A DNA stretch of 64,000 bases from contig DCKD01000096.1 of assembly GCA_002320245.1 (NCBI GenBank), positions 4,679-68,678 of the forward strand, written 5' to 3'. Positions 42,157 through 51,445 of the stretch are shown piece after piece; position 1 is the first letter of the stretch, and the number at the start of each line of letters is the position of its first letter. The notes beneath the pieces are model-generated. The model did not search any database. It was not told the DNA's origin and worked only from the letters and a program-made list of their open reading frames with translations. This DNA is from Lachnospiraceae bacterium UBA1683 (lineage in GTDB: Bacteria > Bacillota > Clostridia > Lachnospirales > Lachnospiraceae). Made by a program: the position numbers and the translations under genes.

Positions 42157-45100
42157 GCAGCGCAAAGGTATTTTTTGAAGTATTTCCTACACTGAAAGCA
42201 GAAGATGATATTCAGATTTTGTTTGCAGATGTAGAGGTGCGGAAAATTACGACGAATTCGGCGAGAGATTTTCTGCATATATACATATTCAGCCGGCATC
42301 TGATTCAGAAAAAGCAAATCTGGCAGATGGAACGCCGCATCAAGGAGCAGTTATTTGGAAAAGCCGCGGTCAATATCCGGATTGAGGAGGAATATACGCT
42401 TTCGGAGCAGTACACGCCATCGGCTCTGATGATGGAATACAGAGACAGCATTATTCAGGAATTGCGGGAATACAGTGTCCTTGCGGCAAATATGTTTGAG
42501 CAGGCACAACTGCGTTTTGAGGAGCAAAATGTCATGTATCTGGAATTGCTGGATACCATTGTGTCGGAAGGCCGCCGGGAATACATTGTGGATTTGCTGA
42601 ATCAGATATTCAACGAACGTTTTCATGTGAACACAGATATCCGTGTGGAATATAAGGAGAAGAAAGGAGAAGACAAGAATCTGGAATACGATGAACAGCG
42701 TGTTCAGCGGGAAATTGATGCCATTTTTGCCAGAAACAAAAAGCTACATGGCGAAGAAGCGGCGAAGAAAGCAGAGGATGTGTCCGGTGAAGCGTCAAAC
42801 CGAAAATCAGAGAAGAAACCGGAAAAGGCTGCCGCGGTAAAAGAATTCCGGAAAGACTCCGGAAAAGGTAATTTTAGGGGCGATTTCAAGAAGGGGTATG
42901 TACGCCCTCTGAAACAGGGGAATGATCCCAATCTTATTTTTGGACGCGACTTTGAGGATGAACCAATCCGTCTTGACCAGGTTGTTACCGAGATGGGAGA
43001 AATTACGGTTCATGGGAAAATTATTAGTTTTGAGACTCGTGAGATTCGAAATGAGAAGTCAATCCTGATGTTTGCGGTGTCCGATTTTACAGACACCATT
43101 ATGGTGAAAATGTTTACGCGGAATGACCAGTTGCCGGAGTTGCTTGGCGATTTGAAAAAAGGTGCTTATCTGAAGGTAAAGGGAATCACCACCATTGATA
43201 AATATGACGGGGAGCTGACCATCGGTTCTGTGACCGGAATCAAAAAAATCGGAGATTTCACGACCAGACGGGAGGACTTGAGCCCGGTAAAACGGGTGGA
43301 ACTGCATTGCCATACAAAGATGAGCGATATGGACGGCGTATCCGAGACGCAGGACATTGTCCGCCGTGCACACGATTGGGGACATGCAGCGATTGCAATT
43401 ACCGATCATGGAATTGCACAGGCATTCCCTGATGCGAACCATTACATCGAACGTCTGGACAAAGACGATCCGTTTAAGATTCTGTATGGAGTGGAAGGGT
43501 ATGTAGTAGATGACCTGACAGAGATTGCGGTCGGAGCGGGAGAAGAGACGCTGGATGACACGTATGTAGTGTTTGATTTGGAGACAACGGGATTTAGCTC
43601 TATCAAAGACAAGATTATCGAGATTGGCGCTGTCAAAGTGGTAAAGGGAGAGATTATTGATTCTTTCAGTACATTTGTAAATCCGGAACGCCCGATTCCG
43701 TTTGAGATTACCAAGCTGACCAGCATCACCGATGAGATGGTACTGGAATATCCGAATATCGAAACGATTCTTCCGCAGTTTCTTGAATTTGTCGGGGATG
43801 CAGTGCTTGTAGCCCATAACGCAGGGTTTGACGTGGGATTTATTGAGCAGAACTGTAGGTATCAGGATATCGGACCGCATTTTGTATCCGTGGACACGGT
43901 TGCGCTTGCCCGGGTACTTCTGCCGACCTTGTCAAAATACAAGTTGAATGTTGTCGCGAAAGCGTTAGGCATTTCGCTGGAGAACCATCACCGTGCCGTG
44001 GACGATGCAGGTGCAACTGCGGAAATCTTTGTGAAGTTCATACAAATGCTGAAGGAACGGAACATCACAACGCTGAAGGGAATGAACCGTTTTGGCGATA
44101 CGAATCCAAATGCAATCCGGAAACTTCCGACACATCATATTATTATCATGGCAAAAAATGATATCGGGCGTTACAATATGTATCAGTTGATTTCCGAGTC
44201 GCATCTGACCTATTATGCGAGAAGACCGCGTATTCCGAAAAGCCTTCTGAATGAGCACCGGGAAGGTCTGGTTATCGGGAGCGCCTGTGAGGCGGGCGAG
44301 CTGTATCAGGCGATTCTGAATAAAAAATCACCACAGGTAATCGCGAAACTGGCGGAGTTTTATGACTATTACGAAATACAGCCGCTTGGTAATGATAAAT
44401 TCATGCTGCAGAGTGATAAATATCCGGATATCAATACAATGGAAGATTTGATGGAAATTAACCGTCAGATTGTGGAACTCGGGGAGAAATTCAAAAAGCC
44501 GGTTGTGGCAACCTGTGATGTCCATTTTCTGGATCCGGAGGATGAAGTATACCGAAGGATTATTATGGCAGGAAAAGGGTTCAGTGATGCAGACGAGCAG
44601 CCGCCTCTTTATCTGCGCACGACGGAGGAAATGCTGGCAGAGTTCGAATATCTTGGCTCTGCGAAGGCTCAGGAGGTTGTCATTGAAAATCCTTGTAAAA
44701 TCGCTGATATGATTGAAAAGATTTCACCGGTTAACCCGAATAAATGTCCTCCGGTCATTGAGAATTCAGAGCAGACACTGCGCGATATCTGTTACAACAG
44801 AGCCCATGAGATATATGGGGAGAAACTTCCGGAACCGGTGTCTGCACGGCTGGAGAAGGAACTGAATTCCATTATTTCAAACGGATATTCTGTCATGTAC
44901 ATCATTGCACAGAAATTGGTATGGAAGTCCAATGCAGATGGATATCTGGTAGGCTCCAGGGGTTCGGTAGGTTCTTCCTTTGTTGCGACAATGGCGGGGA
45001 TTACGGAAGTAAATCCGCTTCCTGCACATTATTATTGCTCCAACTGTCATTACAATGACTTTGATTCGGAAGAGGTAAGGGCATTCGCCGGCTGCTGCGG

Positions 45101-46676
45101 ATTCGATATGCCGGATAAGATGTGTCCGGTCTGCGGACAGAAACTGGTCAAAGCCGGGTTTGATATTCCATTTGAGACATTTCTCGGATTCAAGGGAGAT
45201 AAGGAACCGGATATCGATTTGAATTTCTCAGGTGAGTACCAGTCGAAAGCACACAAGTATACAGAAGTTATTTTCGGGGAGGGGCATACCTTTAAGGCAG
45301 GAACTATCGGAACTCTGGCAGATAAGACAGCGTATGGTTATGTAAAGAACTATTACGAAGAGCGCGGAATGCGGAAGCGCCGCTGTGAGATTGAGCGTAT
45401 CAGTGTCGGCTGTACCGGAATCCGGCGAAGCACCGGACAGCATCCGGGGGGGATTGTCGTATTGCCTCACGGACATGACATTAATGAGTTTACGCCGGTA
45501 CAGCACCCTGCAAATGATATGACAACGGATATTACAACAACACATTTTGATTACCATTCTATTGACCATAACTTGCTGAAACTGGATATTCTTGGACACG
45601 ATGACCCGACGATGATTCGTATGCTGGAGGATTATATTACATCCGATGCGATGGATAATGAATACAATGAGGAGCATCCGTTTGTGGCGACGGAAATTCC
45701 GCTGGATGACCGTGATGTCATTTCGCTGTTCCATAATACAAGTGCGCTTGGAATCAAGCCGGAGGACATCGGTGGATGCCCGCTGGGAAGTCTTGGGATT
45801 CCGGAGTTCGGCACGGATTTTGTCATTCAGATGGTACAGGAAGCCAACCCGCAGTCACTTTCGGATCTGATTCGTATTTCCGGCCTGTCACATGGAACAA
45901 ATGTGTGGCTTGGAAATGCACAGGAGCTGATTAAAGACGGAAAGGCAACGATTTCCACAGCAATCTGTACACGGGATGATATTATGATTTACCTGATTAA
46001 TCAGGGCGTGGACAGTGCACTTTCTTTTACCATTATGGAGAGTGTGCGAAAAGGAAAAGGGCTGAAACCGGAATGGGAAACGGCAATGAAGGAAAAGGAT
46101 GTACCGGACTGGTACATCGATTCTTGTAAGAAAATCAGCTACATGTTCCCAAAAGCACATGCGGCTGCTTATGTTATGATGGCGTACCGAATTGCATATT
46201 GCAAGATTCACTATCCGCTTGCTTATTACGGGGCCTATTTCAGCATCCGCGCGGATGCATTTTCCTATGAGTTAATGTGTCAGGGCAAAGAAAAGCTGAA
46301 CTATTATATAAACGACTACCGGAAGCGGATGGACAGCCTGTCCAATAAAGAACAGGATACACTGAAGGATATGAAACTGGTGCAGGAAATGTATGCGCGC
46401 GGACTGGAATTTGTGCCGATTGATCTGTACCGCGCGAAGGCAAAGGACTTTCTGATTGTCGATGGAAAGCTGATGCCTTCCTTTGCAAGTATTGACGGGA
46501 TGGGGGATAAAGCTGCGGAGGCTGTGGAGCTGGCAGCGAAGGACGGGAAATATTTATCGCTGGACGATTTCCGGCAGAGGACGAAAGTCAGCAAAACAGT
46601 AATTGATTTGATGGCGGATTTGGGATTATTTGGAGATTTGCCGCAAAGCAACCAGTTGTCACTATTTGATTTTTAA
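42144..46676 (+). CDS. polC: DNA polymerase III subunit alpha, PolC type
   Basis: A 1510-residue Gram-positive replicative polymerase. In order: an N-terminal domain, an OB domain around residues 270-370, the split PHP domain starting at VELHCHTKMSDMDG (~385), an inserted DnaQ-like 3'-5' exonuclease with VFDLETTGFS (~475), the rest of PHP, the palm with GSRGSVGSSF (~937) and PDIDLNFSGEYQ (~1022), a CX2C...CX2C zinc site between them, and a C-terminal clamp-binding QLSLF at 1504-1508. The start is TTG with AGGAG in front, overlapping ispG by 13 bases. Confidence 0.97.
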   Translation: MEQVSSAKVFFEVFPTLKAEDDIQILFADVEVRKITTNSARDFLHIYIFSRHLIQKKQIWQMERRIKEQLFGKAAVNIRIEEEYTLSEQYTPSALMMEYRDSIIQELREYSVLAANMFEQAQLRFEEQNVMYLELLDTIVSEGRREYIVDLLNQIFNERFHVNTDIRVEYKEKKGEDKNLEYDEQRVQREIDAIFARNKKLHGEEAAKKAEDVSGEASNRKSEKKPEKAAAVKEFRKDSGKGNFRGDFKKGYVRPLKQGNDPNLIFGRDFEDEPIRLDQVVTEMGEITVHGKIISFETREIRNEKSILMFAVSDFTDTIMVKMFTRNDQLPELLGDLKKGAYLKVKGITTIDKYDGELTIGSVTGIKKIGDFTTRREDLSPVKRVELHCHTKMSDMDGVSETQDIVRRAHDWGHAAIAITDHGIAQAFPDANHYIERLDKDDPFKILYGVEGYVVDDLTEIAVGAGEETLDDTYVVFDLETTGFSSIKDKIIEIGAVKVVKGEIIDSFSTFVNPERPIPFEITKLTSITDEMVLEYPNIETILPQFLEFVGDAVLVAHNAGFDVGFIEQNCRYQDIGPHFVSVDTVALARVLLPTLSKYKLNVVAKALGISLENHHRAVDDAGATAEIFVKFIQMLKERNITTLKGMNRFGDTNPNAIRKLPTHHIIIMAKNDIGRYNMYQLISESHLTYYARRPRIPKSLLNEHREGLVIGSACEAGELYQAILNKKSPQVIAKLAEFYDYYEIQPLGNDKFMLQSDKYPDINTMEDLMEINRQIVELGEKFKKPVVATCDVHFLDPEDEVYRRIIMAGKGFSDADEQPPLYLRTTEEMLAEFEYLGSAKAQEVVIENPCKIADMIEKISPVNPNKCPPVIENSEQTLRDICYNRAHEIYGEKLPEPVSARLEKELNSIISNGYSVMYIIAQKLVWKSNADGYLVGSRGSVGSSFVATMAGITEVNPLPAHYYCSNCHYNDFDSEEVRAFAGCCGFDMPDKMCPVCGQKLVKAGFDIPFETFLGFKGDKEPDIDLNFSGEYQSKAHKYTEVIFGEGHTFKAGTIGTLADKTAYGYVKNYYEERGMRKRRCEIERISVGCTGIRRSTGQHPGGIVVLPHGHDINEFTPVQHPANDMTTDITTTHFDYHSIDHNLLKLDILGHDDPTMIRMLEDYITSDAMDNEYNEEHPFVATEIPLDDRDVISLFHNTSALGIKPEDIGGCPLGSLGIPEFGTDFVIQMVQEANPQSLSDLIRISGLSHGTNVWLGNAQELIKDGKATISTAICTRDDIMIYLINQGVDSALSFTIMESVRKGKGLKPEWETAMKEKDVPDWYIDSCKKISYMFPKAHAAAYVMMAYRIAYCKIHYPLAYYGAYFSIRADAFSYELMCQGKEKLNYYINDYRKRMDSLSNKEQDTLKDMKLVQEMYARGLEFVPIDLYRAKAKDFLIVDGKLMPSFASIDGMGDKAAEAVELAAKDGKYLSLDDFRQRTKVSKTVIDLMADLGLFGDLPQSNQLSLFDF

Positions 46677-46693
46677 TCAATATGTGTTATACT
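46666..46693 (+). promoter_or_regulatory. Putative glyA promoter
   Basis: TTGATT (46666-46671), 16 bases, TATACT (46688-46693), spanning the polC stop, 50 bases before the glyA ATG. The upper part sits in the polC coding region. Confidence 0.4.
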
Positions 46694-46742
46694 TGTTTGC
46701 AATGGAAACCGATAGAAAAGAGAAACGACGGAGGAAAAACTC

Positions 46743-47978
46743 ATGTATGATTTTGATGAAATTGTGAAAACAGATGCAGAAGTGGCAGAGGCGATTCAGG
46801 ACGAGATGAAACGGCAGAATTCACACATTGAGCTGATTGCATCTGAAAACTGGGTAAGTAAAGCCGTTATGGCGGCAATGGGAAGCCCGCTGACCAATAA
46901 ATATGCGGAAGGATATCCTGGAAAGAGATATTATGGCGGATGCCAGTGTGTGGATACAGTAGAAAATCTCGCAAGAGAGCGTGCAAAGAAACTGTTCGGA
47001 TGCGAATATGTCAATGTACAGCCGCACTCCGGAGCACAGGCAAACATGGCGGTTATGTTTGCAATGCTGGAACCGGGGGACAAGATTATGGGAATGAATC
47101 TGGATCATGGCGGTCATCTGACACATGGCTCACCGGTTAATTTTTCCGGGAAATATTTTGACTGTGTACATTACAGAGTAGATGGGAACGGTTTTATTGA
47201 TTACGACGATGTGCTTCGAATCGCCAAAGAGCAGAAACCGAAGCTGATTGTTGCCGGGGCAAGTGCTTATGCAAGAACCATTGATTTTAAACGGTTCCGC
47301 GAGATTGCAGACGAAGTCGGCGCTTATCTGATGGCAGATATCGCGCATATTGCCGGTCTTGTTGCCACAGGGCTTCATCCAAGCCCGATTCCGTATGCGC
47401 ATGTAACGACCACGACAACGCACAAGACGCTGCGGGGACCTCGCGGGGGTATGATTATGTGCAGCGAGGAGATGAACAAAAAGTTTAACTTCAACAAAGC
47501 GGTATTTCCCGGGATTCAGGGCGGACCGCTGATGCATGTGATTGCCGGAAAAGCAGTTTGTTTCAAAGAGGCACTGGAGCCGGAATATAAGACTTATATG
47601 GAGCAGGTTGTAAAGAATGCGAAAGCGCTCAGTGAGGATTTGATGAAGCGTGGTGTAAGAATTGTATCCGGCGGTACAGACAATCATCTGATGCTTGTAG
47701 ATTTGTCAGGCACGGAAATCAGCGGAAAAGAACTGGAGAAACGTCTGGATGACGCACATATCACTGCCAATAAGAATACGATTCCGAACGATCCGCGTTC
47801 TCCGTTTGTTACAAGCGGGGTAAGACTGGGAACACCGGCAGTTACTACACGTGGCATGGTAGAAGAGGACATGGATAAGATTGCGGAAATTATCGTGATG
47901 GTAATGGAAGGTGAAGAAAATGTCGGGAAGGCAAAAGCAATGGTTGCTGAACTGACGGCAAGATATCCGCTTTGCTAG
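46743..47978 (+). CDS. glyA: Serine hydroxymethyltransferase
   Basis: A 411-residue PLP enzyme that interconverts serine and glycine with tetrahydrofolate as the one-carbon carrier. It has SENWVSKAVMAAMGSPLTNKYAEGYPGKRYYGG at its start (seen as the conserved N-terminal block), the PLP-contacting HIAGLVATG, and the Schiff-base Lys in TTTTHKTLRGPRGG. Full length with a CGGAGG ribosome site. A long 3' untranslated stretch and a strong terminator follow. Confidence 0.97.
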   Translation: MYDFDEIVKTDAEVAEAIQDEMKRQNSHIELIASENWVSKAVMAAMGSPLTNKYAEGYPGKRYYGGCQCVDTVENLARERAKKLFGCEYVNVQPHSGAQANMAVMFAMLEPGDKIMGMNLDHGGHLTHGSPVNFSGKYFDCVHYRVDGNGFIDYDDVLRIAKEQKPKLIVAGASAYARTIDFKRFREIADEVGAYLMADIAHIAGLVATGLHPSPIPYAHVTTTTTHKTLRGPRGGMIMCSEEMNKKFNFNKAVFPGIQGGPLMHVIAGKAVCFKEALEPEYKTYMEQVVKNAKALSEDLMKRGVRIVSGGTDNHLMLVDLSGTEISGKELEKRLDDAHITANKNTIPNDPRSPFVTSGVRLGTPAVTTRGMVEEDMDKIAEIIVMVMEGEENVGKAKAMVAELTARYPLC

Positions 47979-48103
47979 TATAAGCAACACCAAATGACCT
48001 TATGTTTCACTTGCCTGAATCGGTTTATGCTTATGTATGCAGGCATCCGATGCATAAATACGTTGCAGATGCGCATGACTCTGAATAATTACAAACTAAC
48101 GCA
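47979..48103. other. 3' untranslated region of glyA
   Basis: 125 bases between glyA and its terminator with a few small dyads (for example GCAT-CCG-ATGC near 48045). No frame, tRNA or known RNA is recognisable. Confidence 0.4.
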
Positions 48104-48135
48104 AAAAAACAGCACCGTTTGAGGTGCTGTTTTTT
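48104..48135. terminator. Strong bidirectional terminator between glyA and the cold-shock gene
   Basis: Perfect 13-bp stem AAAAAACAGCACC/GGTGCTGTTTTTT (48104-48116 with 48123-48135) and a 6-base loop; T-rich on the plus strand and A/T-symmetrical, so it can also work for the convergent cold-shock gene 78 bases away. Confidence 0.9.
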
Positions 48136-48212
48136 CAATCTCATTTCATTGTATTGCTTTTAAATATTAAATAGAAAATTTATATAATTAAAAGGTACAT
48201 TTAAAAATCTGA

Positions 48213-48410
48213 TTAAAGTTTTACTACATTCGTTGCCTGTGGTCCCTTAGCGCCTTCTGTTACGTCGAACTCAACAGCCTGGCCTTCTTCTAAGGATTTG
48301 AATCCATCCATTACTAATCCTGAGTAGTGTACGAATACATCATTTCCTTCAGAATCAGAGATGAATCCATAACCTTTTTGGTTGTTAAACCATTTTACTG
48401 TACCTGTCAT
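48213..48410 (-). CDS. Cold-shock protein (CspA family)
   Basis: A 65-residue single cold-shock domain protein that binds single-stranded RNA and DNA and acts as an RNA chaperone. RNP1 is KGYGFI and RNP2 is VFVHY, both intact. The start at MTGTVKWFN is preferred: GGAGGT lies 7 bases upstream, inside the longer frame that reaches 48425. The gene has its own promoter and an ~80-base leader with a small hairpin, which fits the temperature-responsive leaders of csp genes. Confidence 0.95.
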   Translation of the reverse strand: MTGTVKWFNNQKGYGFISDSEGNDVFVHYSGLVMDGFKSLEEGQAVEFDVTEGAKGPQATNVVKL

Positions 48411-48490
48411 TGTGTGAACCTCCATTAAGAATAAAAAATATTGTGTCTGTACCGCACAGGCAAATGAATGCCTAATAACAATACTGTTTC

Positions 48491-48519
48491 ATGGTAGCAT
48501 ATTTAACAATGAAAGTCAA
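48491..48519 (-). promoter_or_regulatory. Putative promoter of the cold-shock gene
   Basis: On the minus strand TTGACT (48519-48514), exactly 17 bases, TACCAT (48496-48491). A hairpin AGGCA/TGCCT (48458-48462 with 48469-48473) lies in the resulting leader. Confidence 0.6.
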
Positions 48520-48563
48520 CTTATTTCTTGGGTGTTTTGTAAAAATGTACAAATGTGATAAAA

Positions 48564-48575
48564 GAACAGATGTTT
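48564..48575. promoter_or_regulatory. LexA/DinR-type SOS box, upstream copy
   Basis: GAACAGATGTTT fits the Firmicutes LexA core GAAC-RNRY-GTTY. It ends 10 bases before the -35 of the radical SAM gene promoter. Confidence 0.55.
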
Positions 48576-48585
48576 GAAAAATGTC

Positions 48586-48614
48586 TTGATGTTATGGGAA
48601 GAATATGCTATAAT
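48586..48614 (+). promoter_or_regulatory. Promoter of the radical SAM/DUF4130 operon
   Basis: TTGATG (48586-48591), exactly 17 bases, perfect TATAAT (48609-48614), 74 bases before the start codon and flanked by two LexA-type boxes. Confidence 0.75.
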
Positions 48615-48621
48615 AGTAAAA

Positions 48622-48635
48622 AGAACATATGTTCT
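48622..48635. promoter_or_regulatory. LexA/DinR-type SOS box, downstream copy
   Basis: AGAACATATGTTCT is a perfect palindrome matching the core GAAC-N4-GTTC of Bacillus/Clostridium LexA sites. It starts 7 bases after the -10, where LexA would block initiation. Confidence 0.75.
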
Positions 48636-48688
48636 AAAAAGAGAGCATAAACAGGGAAAGAAAAGTATGTATGGGCGAGGTGTGAAAG

Positions 48689-50020
48689 ATGACAGAGAAA
48701 ATTCAGGTACAGATGTCGATGTATGATAAACTTCAGATATTATCGGATGCTGCAAAGTATGATGTCGCATGTACATCCAGTGGGGTAGACCGGCAGAATG
48801 ACGGGACCGGAACCGGCAACTGCAAGGCAGCGGGTATCTGCCACAGCTTTGCCGCGGACGGAAGGTGTATTTCTTTGCTGAAGATTCTGTTTACAAACGA
48901 GTGCATTTTTGACTGTAAGTATTGTATTAACCGTTCTTCCAACGATGTAATACGTGCTTCTTTCACACCGGATGAAGTTTGTTCCCTGACGATGGAGTTT
49001 TACCGGAGGAATTATATCGAAGGCTTATTTCTGAGCTCCGGTATCCTGAAGAGCCCGAATTATACGATGGAACTGATTTATGCAGCAATCTATAAACTCC
49101 GGACGGTATACCGTTTTCAGGGATATATTCATGTGAAGGCGATTCCGGGAACGGATGGAGAACTGATTCGCAGAATCGGCTTCCTGACGGACCGGATGAG
49201 TGTCAATCTGGAATTGCCGACGGCAGAAAGCCTGCATCTGCTTGCTCCGCATAAGAGCCGGAGGAATATTCTGACACCGATGCGCCTTGTACAGAATAAG
49301 ATGGAGGAAAATAGGCAGGAGATTGCACTGTATAACAAAACGCCAAGATTTGTACCTGCGGGACAAAGTACGCAGATGATAATTGGCGCCACGCCTGAGA
49401 CGGATTACCAGATATTGAACGTGGCAGAGTCACTATATAAAAAATTTGAGTTAAAAAGAGTGTTTTATTCTGCGTTTGTCGCTGTGAATGAGGATTCGGC
49501 ATTGCCGGCACGGACCGGGGAGGGACCTCCGCTTTTAAGAGAGCACCGGCTTTATCAGGCGGACTGGCTGTTGCGTTTCTATCGGTTTGAGGCACGGGAG
49601 CTGCTGGACGAACAGAATCCCAATTTCAATATTTTTCTTGATCCAAAGTGTAACTGGGCGCTGAAACATCTGGAACAGTTTCCGGTGGAGGTGAACCGGG
49701 CAGATTATGAGATGCTGCTGAGGGTTCCGGGAATTGGCGTGAAATCGGCATTGCGTATAGTGAAGGCAAGAACGATGGGAAACCTGAAGTTCGAAGATCT
49801 GAAAAAAATGGGAGTTGTGCTCAAAAGAGCCCTGTATTTTCTGACTTGCAACGGTAAGATGATGTATAAGACGAAGATAGATGAAGATTATATTACAAGA
49901 AATTTGTTAAATACAAAAGAACGTCTGCCGGATTCAGTGTCGGGTATGACATATCGGCAGTTGTCTCTGTTTGATGATATGAATTTTACGGAGGGCAATG
50001 TATTACAAATCATAAAATGA
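48689..50020 (+). CDS. Putative DNA modification/repair radical SAM protein (TIGR03916 family)
   Basis: A 443-residue radical SAM enzyme. Cluster cysteines are Cys72, Cys76 and Cys79 (CIFDCKYC), preceded by the family-specific TGTGNCKAAGICHSF block. A helix-hairpin-helix follows in the last third (RVPGIGVKSALRIVKAR), which points to DNA binding. Near the C-terminus QLSLF (residues 424-428) matches the beta-clamp-binding consensus. Family members pair with a DUF4130 or a uracil-DNA-glycosylase-like partner, and the DUF4130 gene is next. Chemistry unknown; a role in DNA repair or base modification is inferred. Confidence 0.9.
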   Translation: MTEKIQVQMSMYDKLQILSDAAKYDVACTSSGVDRQNDGTGTGNCKAAGICHSFAADGRCISLLKILFTNECIFDCKYCINRSSNDVIRASFTPDEVCSLTMEFYRRNYIEGLFLSSGILKSPNYTMELIYAAIYKLRTVYRFQGYIHVKAIPGTDGELIRRIGFLTDRMSVNLELPTAESLHLLAPHKSRRNILTPMRLVQNKMEENRQEIALYNKTPRFVPAGQSTQMIIGATPETDYQILNVAESLYKKFELKRVFYSAFVAVNEDSALPARTGEGPPLLREHRLYQADWLLRFYRFEARELLDEQNPNFNIFLDPKCNWALKHLEQFPVEVNRADYEMLLRVPGIGVKSALRIVKARTMGNLKFEDLKKMGVVLKRALYFLTCNGKMMYKTKIDEDYITRNLLNTKERLPDSVSGMTYRQLSLFDDMNFTEGNVLQIIK

Positions 50021-50050
50021 CAGTGGAAAATTGAGTGAGGGATGTTGGAT

Positions 50051-50821
50051 ATGAAGAAAGTTTATGTATGTGAGGATACAATTACGGGAATGTATTCTGC
50101 GATTTATGATGCGTGGATAGAAAGCCGGAATGATGAGGTGGGAATCGAGCTTCGGGGGCAGATGAACCAGCAGTTATTCTGTGAATACAGGGAAGTTACC
50201 GAGGCAAGCCATAAGGCAGTTGCGGTTGAACATCTGATTCAGAAGAATCTTGGATATAACTGTTACTGGGATATTTATCATGCGCTGCTGTCCGGGGATT
50301 CACTGAAAGCAGAGGCAGTGTTTCACGTAATGCAGGAGGCAAGGCATATGGAGGACAGTAAGAAGGTGATGGAACATCTGACAAATGCAGATGTGGCAAA
50401 GGTATTCGAGCTGAGCAGAAAAGTAGGGAATGAAGCACATTTGTTTATTGAGTTCATCCGGTTCCGTGAGCTGCAAAATGGTGTGCTATTTTCCGAAATT
50501 ACACCGAAAAGCCGTGTATTGACTTGCATCGGTGACCATTTTGCCAACCGTTTTCCGCTGGAGAACTGGATGATATTTGATAAGACGCACAAGGAATTCC
50601 TTGTGCATCAGAAGCAATGCCAGTGGGTGCTTGTGGCAGGGGAAGAACTGAATCAGGAGATGACGGAGCGGGTGTCCGATGCGGAGGCAGAGTATCAGCG
50701 GTTATGGAAAGGGTTCTTTCAGAGCATTGGGATTAAGGAACGGACGAACCCGGTCTGTCAGCGGACACATCTTCCCATCCATTTCCGTCGGGATATGACG
50801 GAATTTCAGACATTGCAGTGA
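50051..50821 (+). CDS. TIGR03915/DUF4130 family putative DNA repair protein
   Basis: A 256-residue protein of the DUF4130 family, the regular partner of the radical SAM protein encoded just upstream (gap 30 bases). It opens with VYVCEDTITGMYSAIYDAW and ends with HLPIHFRRDMTEF; the middle has NEAHLFIEFIRFRELQNGV and DHFANRFPLENWMIFDKTH. No known catalytic motif stands out, but the fixed His, Phe and Arg residues in the last part suggest one. It is under the same LexA-flanked promoter. An ATG nine bases upstream lacks ribosome-site spacing. Confidence 0.85.
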   Translation: MKKVYVCEDTITGMYSAIYDAWIESRNDEVGIELRGQMNQQLFCEYREVTEASHKAVAVEHLIQKNLGYNCYWDIYHALLSGDSLKAEAVFHVMQEARHMEDSKKVMEHLTNADVAKVFELSRKVGNEAHLFIEFIRFRELQNGVLFSEITPKSRVLTCIGDHFANRFPLENWMIFDKTHKEFLVHQKQCQWVLVAGEELNQEMTERVSDAEAEYQRLWKGFFQSIGIKERTNPVCQRTHLPIHFRRDMTEFQTLQ

Positions 50822-50998
50822 AGGGCAGGGGTTCGGCATTCACTCTCACGGTGTTTCCTCATTCAGCTGTTTTCTCATTCAGACAGAAAAACACTGCATT
50901 CACGCAAAAAATATTGTATAATGGAAAAAGAGAGAATAAGATAGAATCAACATCAGGAAGAAAAGCCGGATGGAATAATACAGAGAGAAGGGAGAAGA
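50822..50998. other. Intergenic region before the NfeD-SPFH pair
   Basis: 177 bases. A TATAAT (50917-50922) with a weak CTGCAT 17 bases upstream may be the nfeD promoter. A short frame through it (50818-51054) lacks coding signals. Confidence 0.4.
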
Positions 50999-51442
50999 AT
51001 GGGAAGAGAAGTGTTAATATGGCTTGGGTTGCTGATATTGTTTTTGGTTATTGAGATTGCAACGGTCGGACTTACGACCATCTGGATGGCGGGCGGCGCA
51101 CTGGCAGCATTATTTCTGGAACTTGCGGGGCTGAACATCGGGTGGCAGATTGGCGCATTTCTTGTTATTTCATTTGTGTTGCTTGTATTTACAAGACCTT
51201 TTGCGATGAAGTACATAAATTCTCATCACGAGAAGACAAATTATGAAGGAATTATCGGAAAAGTGGTTAGAATAACAGAAAAGGTAGATAATCTACAGGA
51301 GACAGGAACGGCTGTTGTCAATGGGCTTGAGTGGATGACACGCACAGAGAAAGACGGAGAGACGCTGAATCCGGGGGATTTGGCAAAGGTTGTACGGATT
51401 TCCGGAGTCAAATTAATTGTCAGAAAGTATGAGGAGGAATAA
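50999..51442 (+). CDS. NfeD family membrane protein (short form)
   Basis: A 147-residue short NfeD protein: about three membrane segments in residues 5-65 and a C-terminal OB-fold domain (EGIIGKVVRITEKVDN, then GDLAKVVRISGVKLIV). It lacks the ClpP-like protease part of long NfeD proteins. It is encoded 3 bases before the SPFH gene, its usual partner, and the two probably form a membrane microdomain complex. Confidence 0.9.
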   Translation: MGREVLIWLGLLILFLVIEIATVGLTTIWMAGGALAALFLELAGLNIGWQIGAFLVISFVLLVFTRPFAMKYINSHHEKTNYEGIIGKVVRITEKVDNLQETGTAVVNGLEWMTRTEKDGETLNPGDLAKVVRISGVKLIVRKYEEE

Positions 51443-51445
51443 GAA

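Noticed and set aside
43059..43880. A 273-codon minus-strand frame inside polC
   Set aside because: Antisense of the PolC PHP/exonuclease region; composition is Cys/His/Arg-rich as expected of a shadow frame.
46677..46742. Possible T-box or glycine-type riboswitch before glyA
   Set aside because: The 66-base gap is too short for either and holds only a weak promoter.
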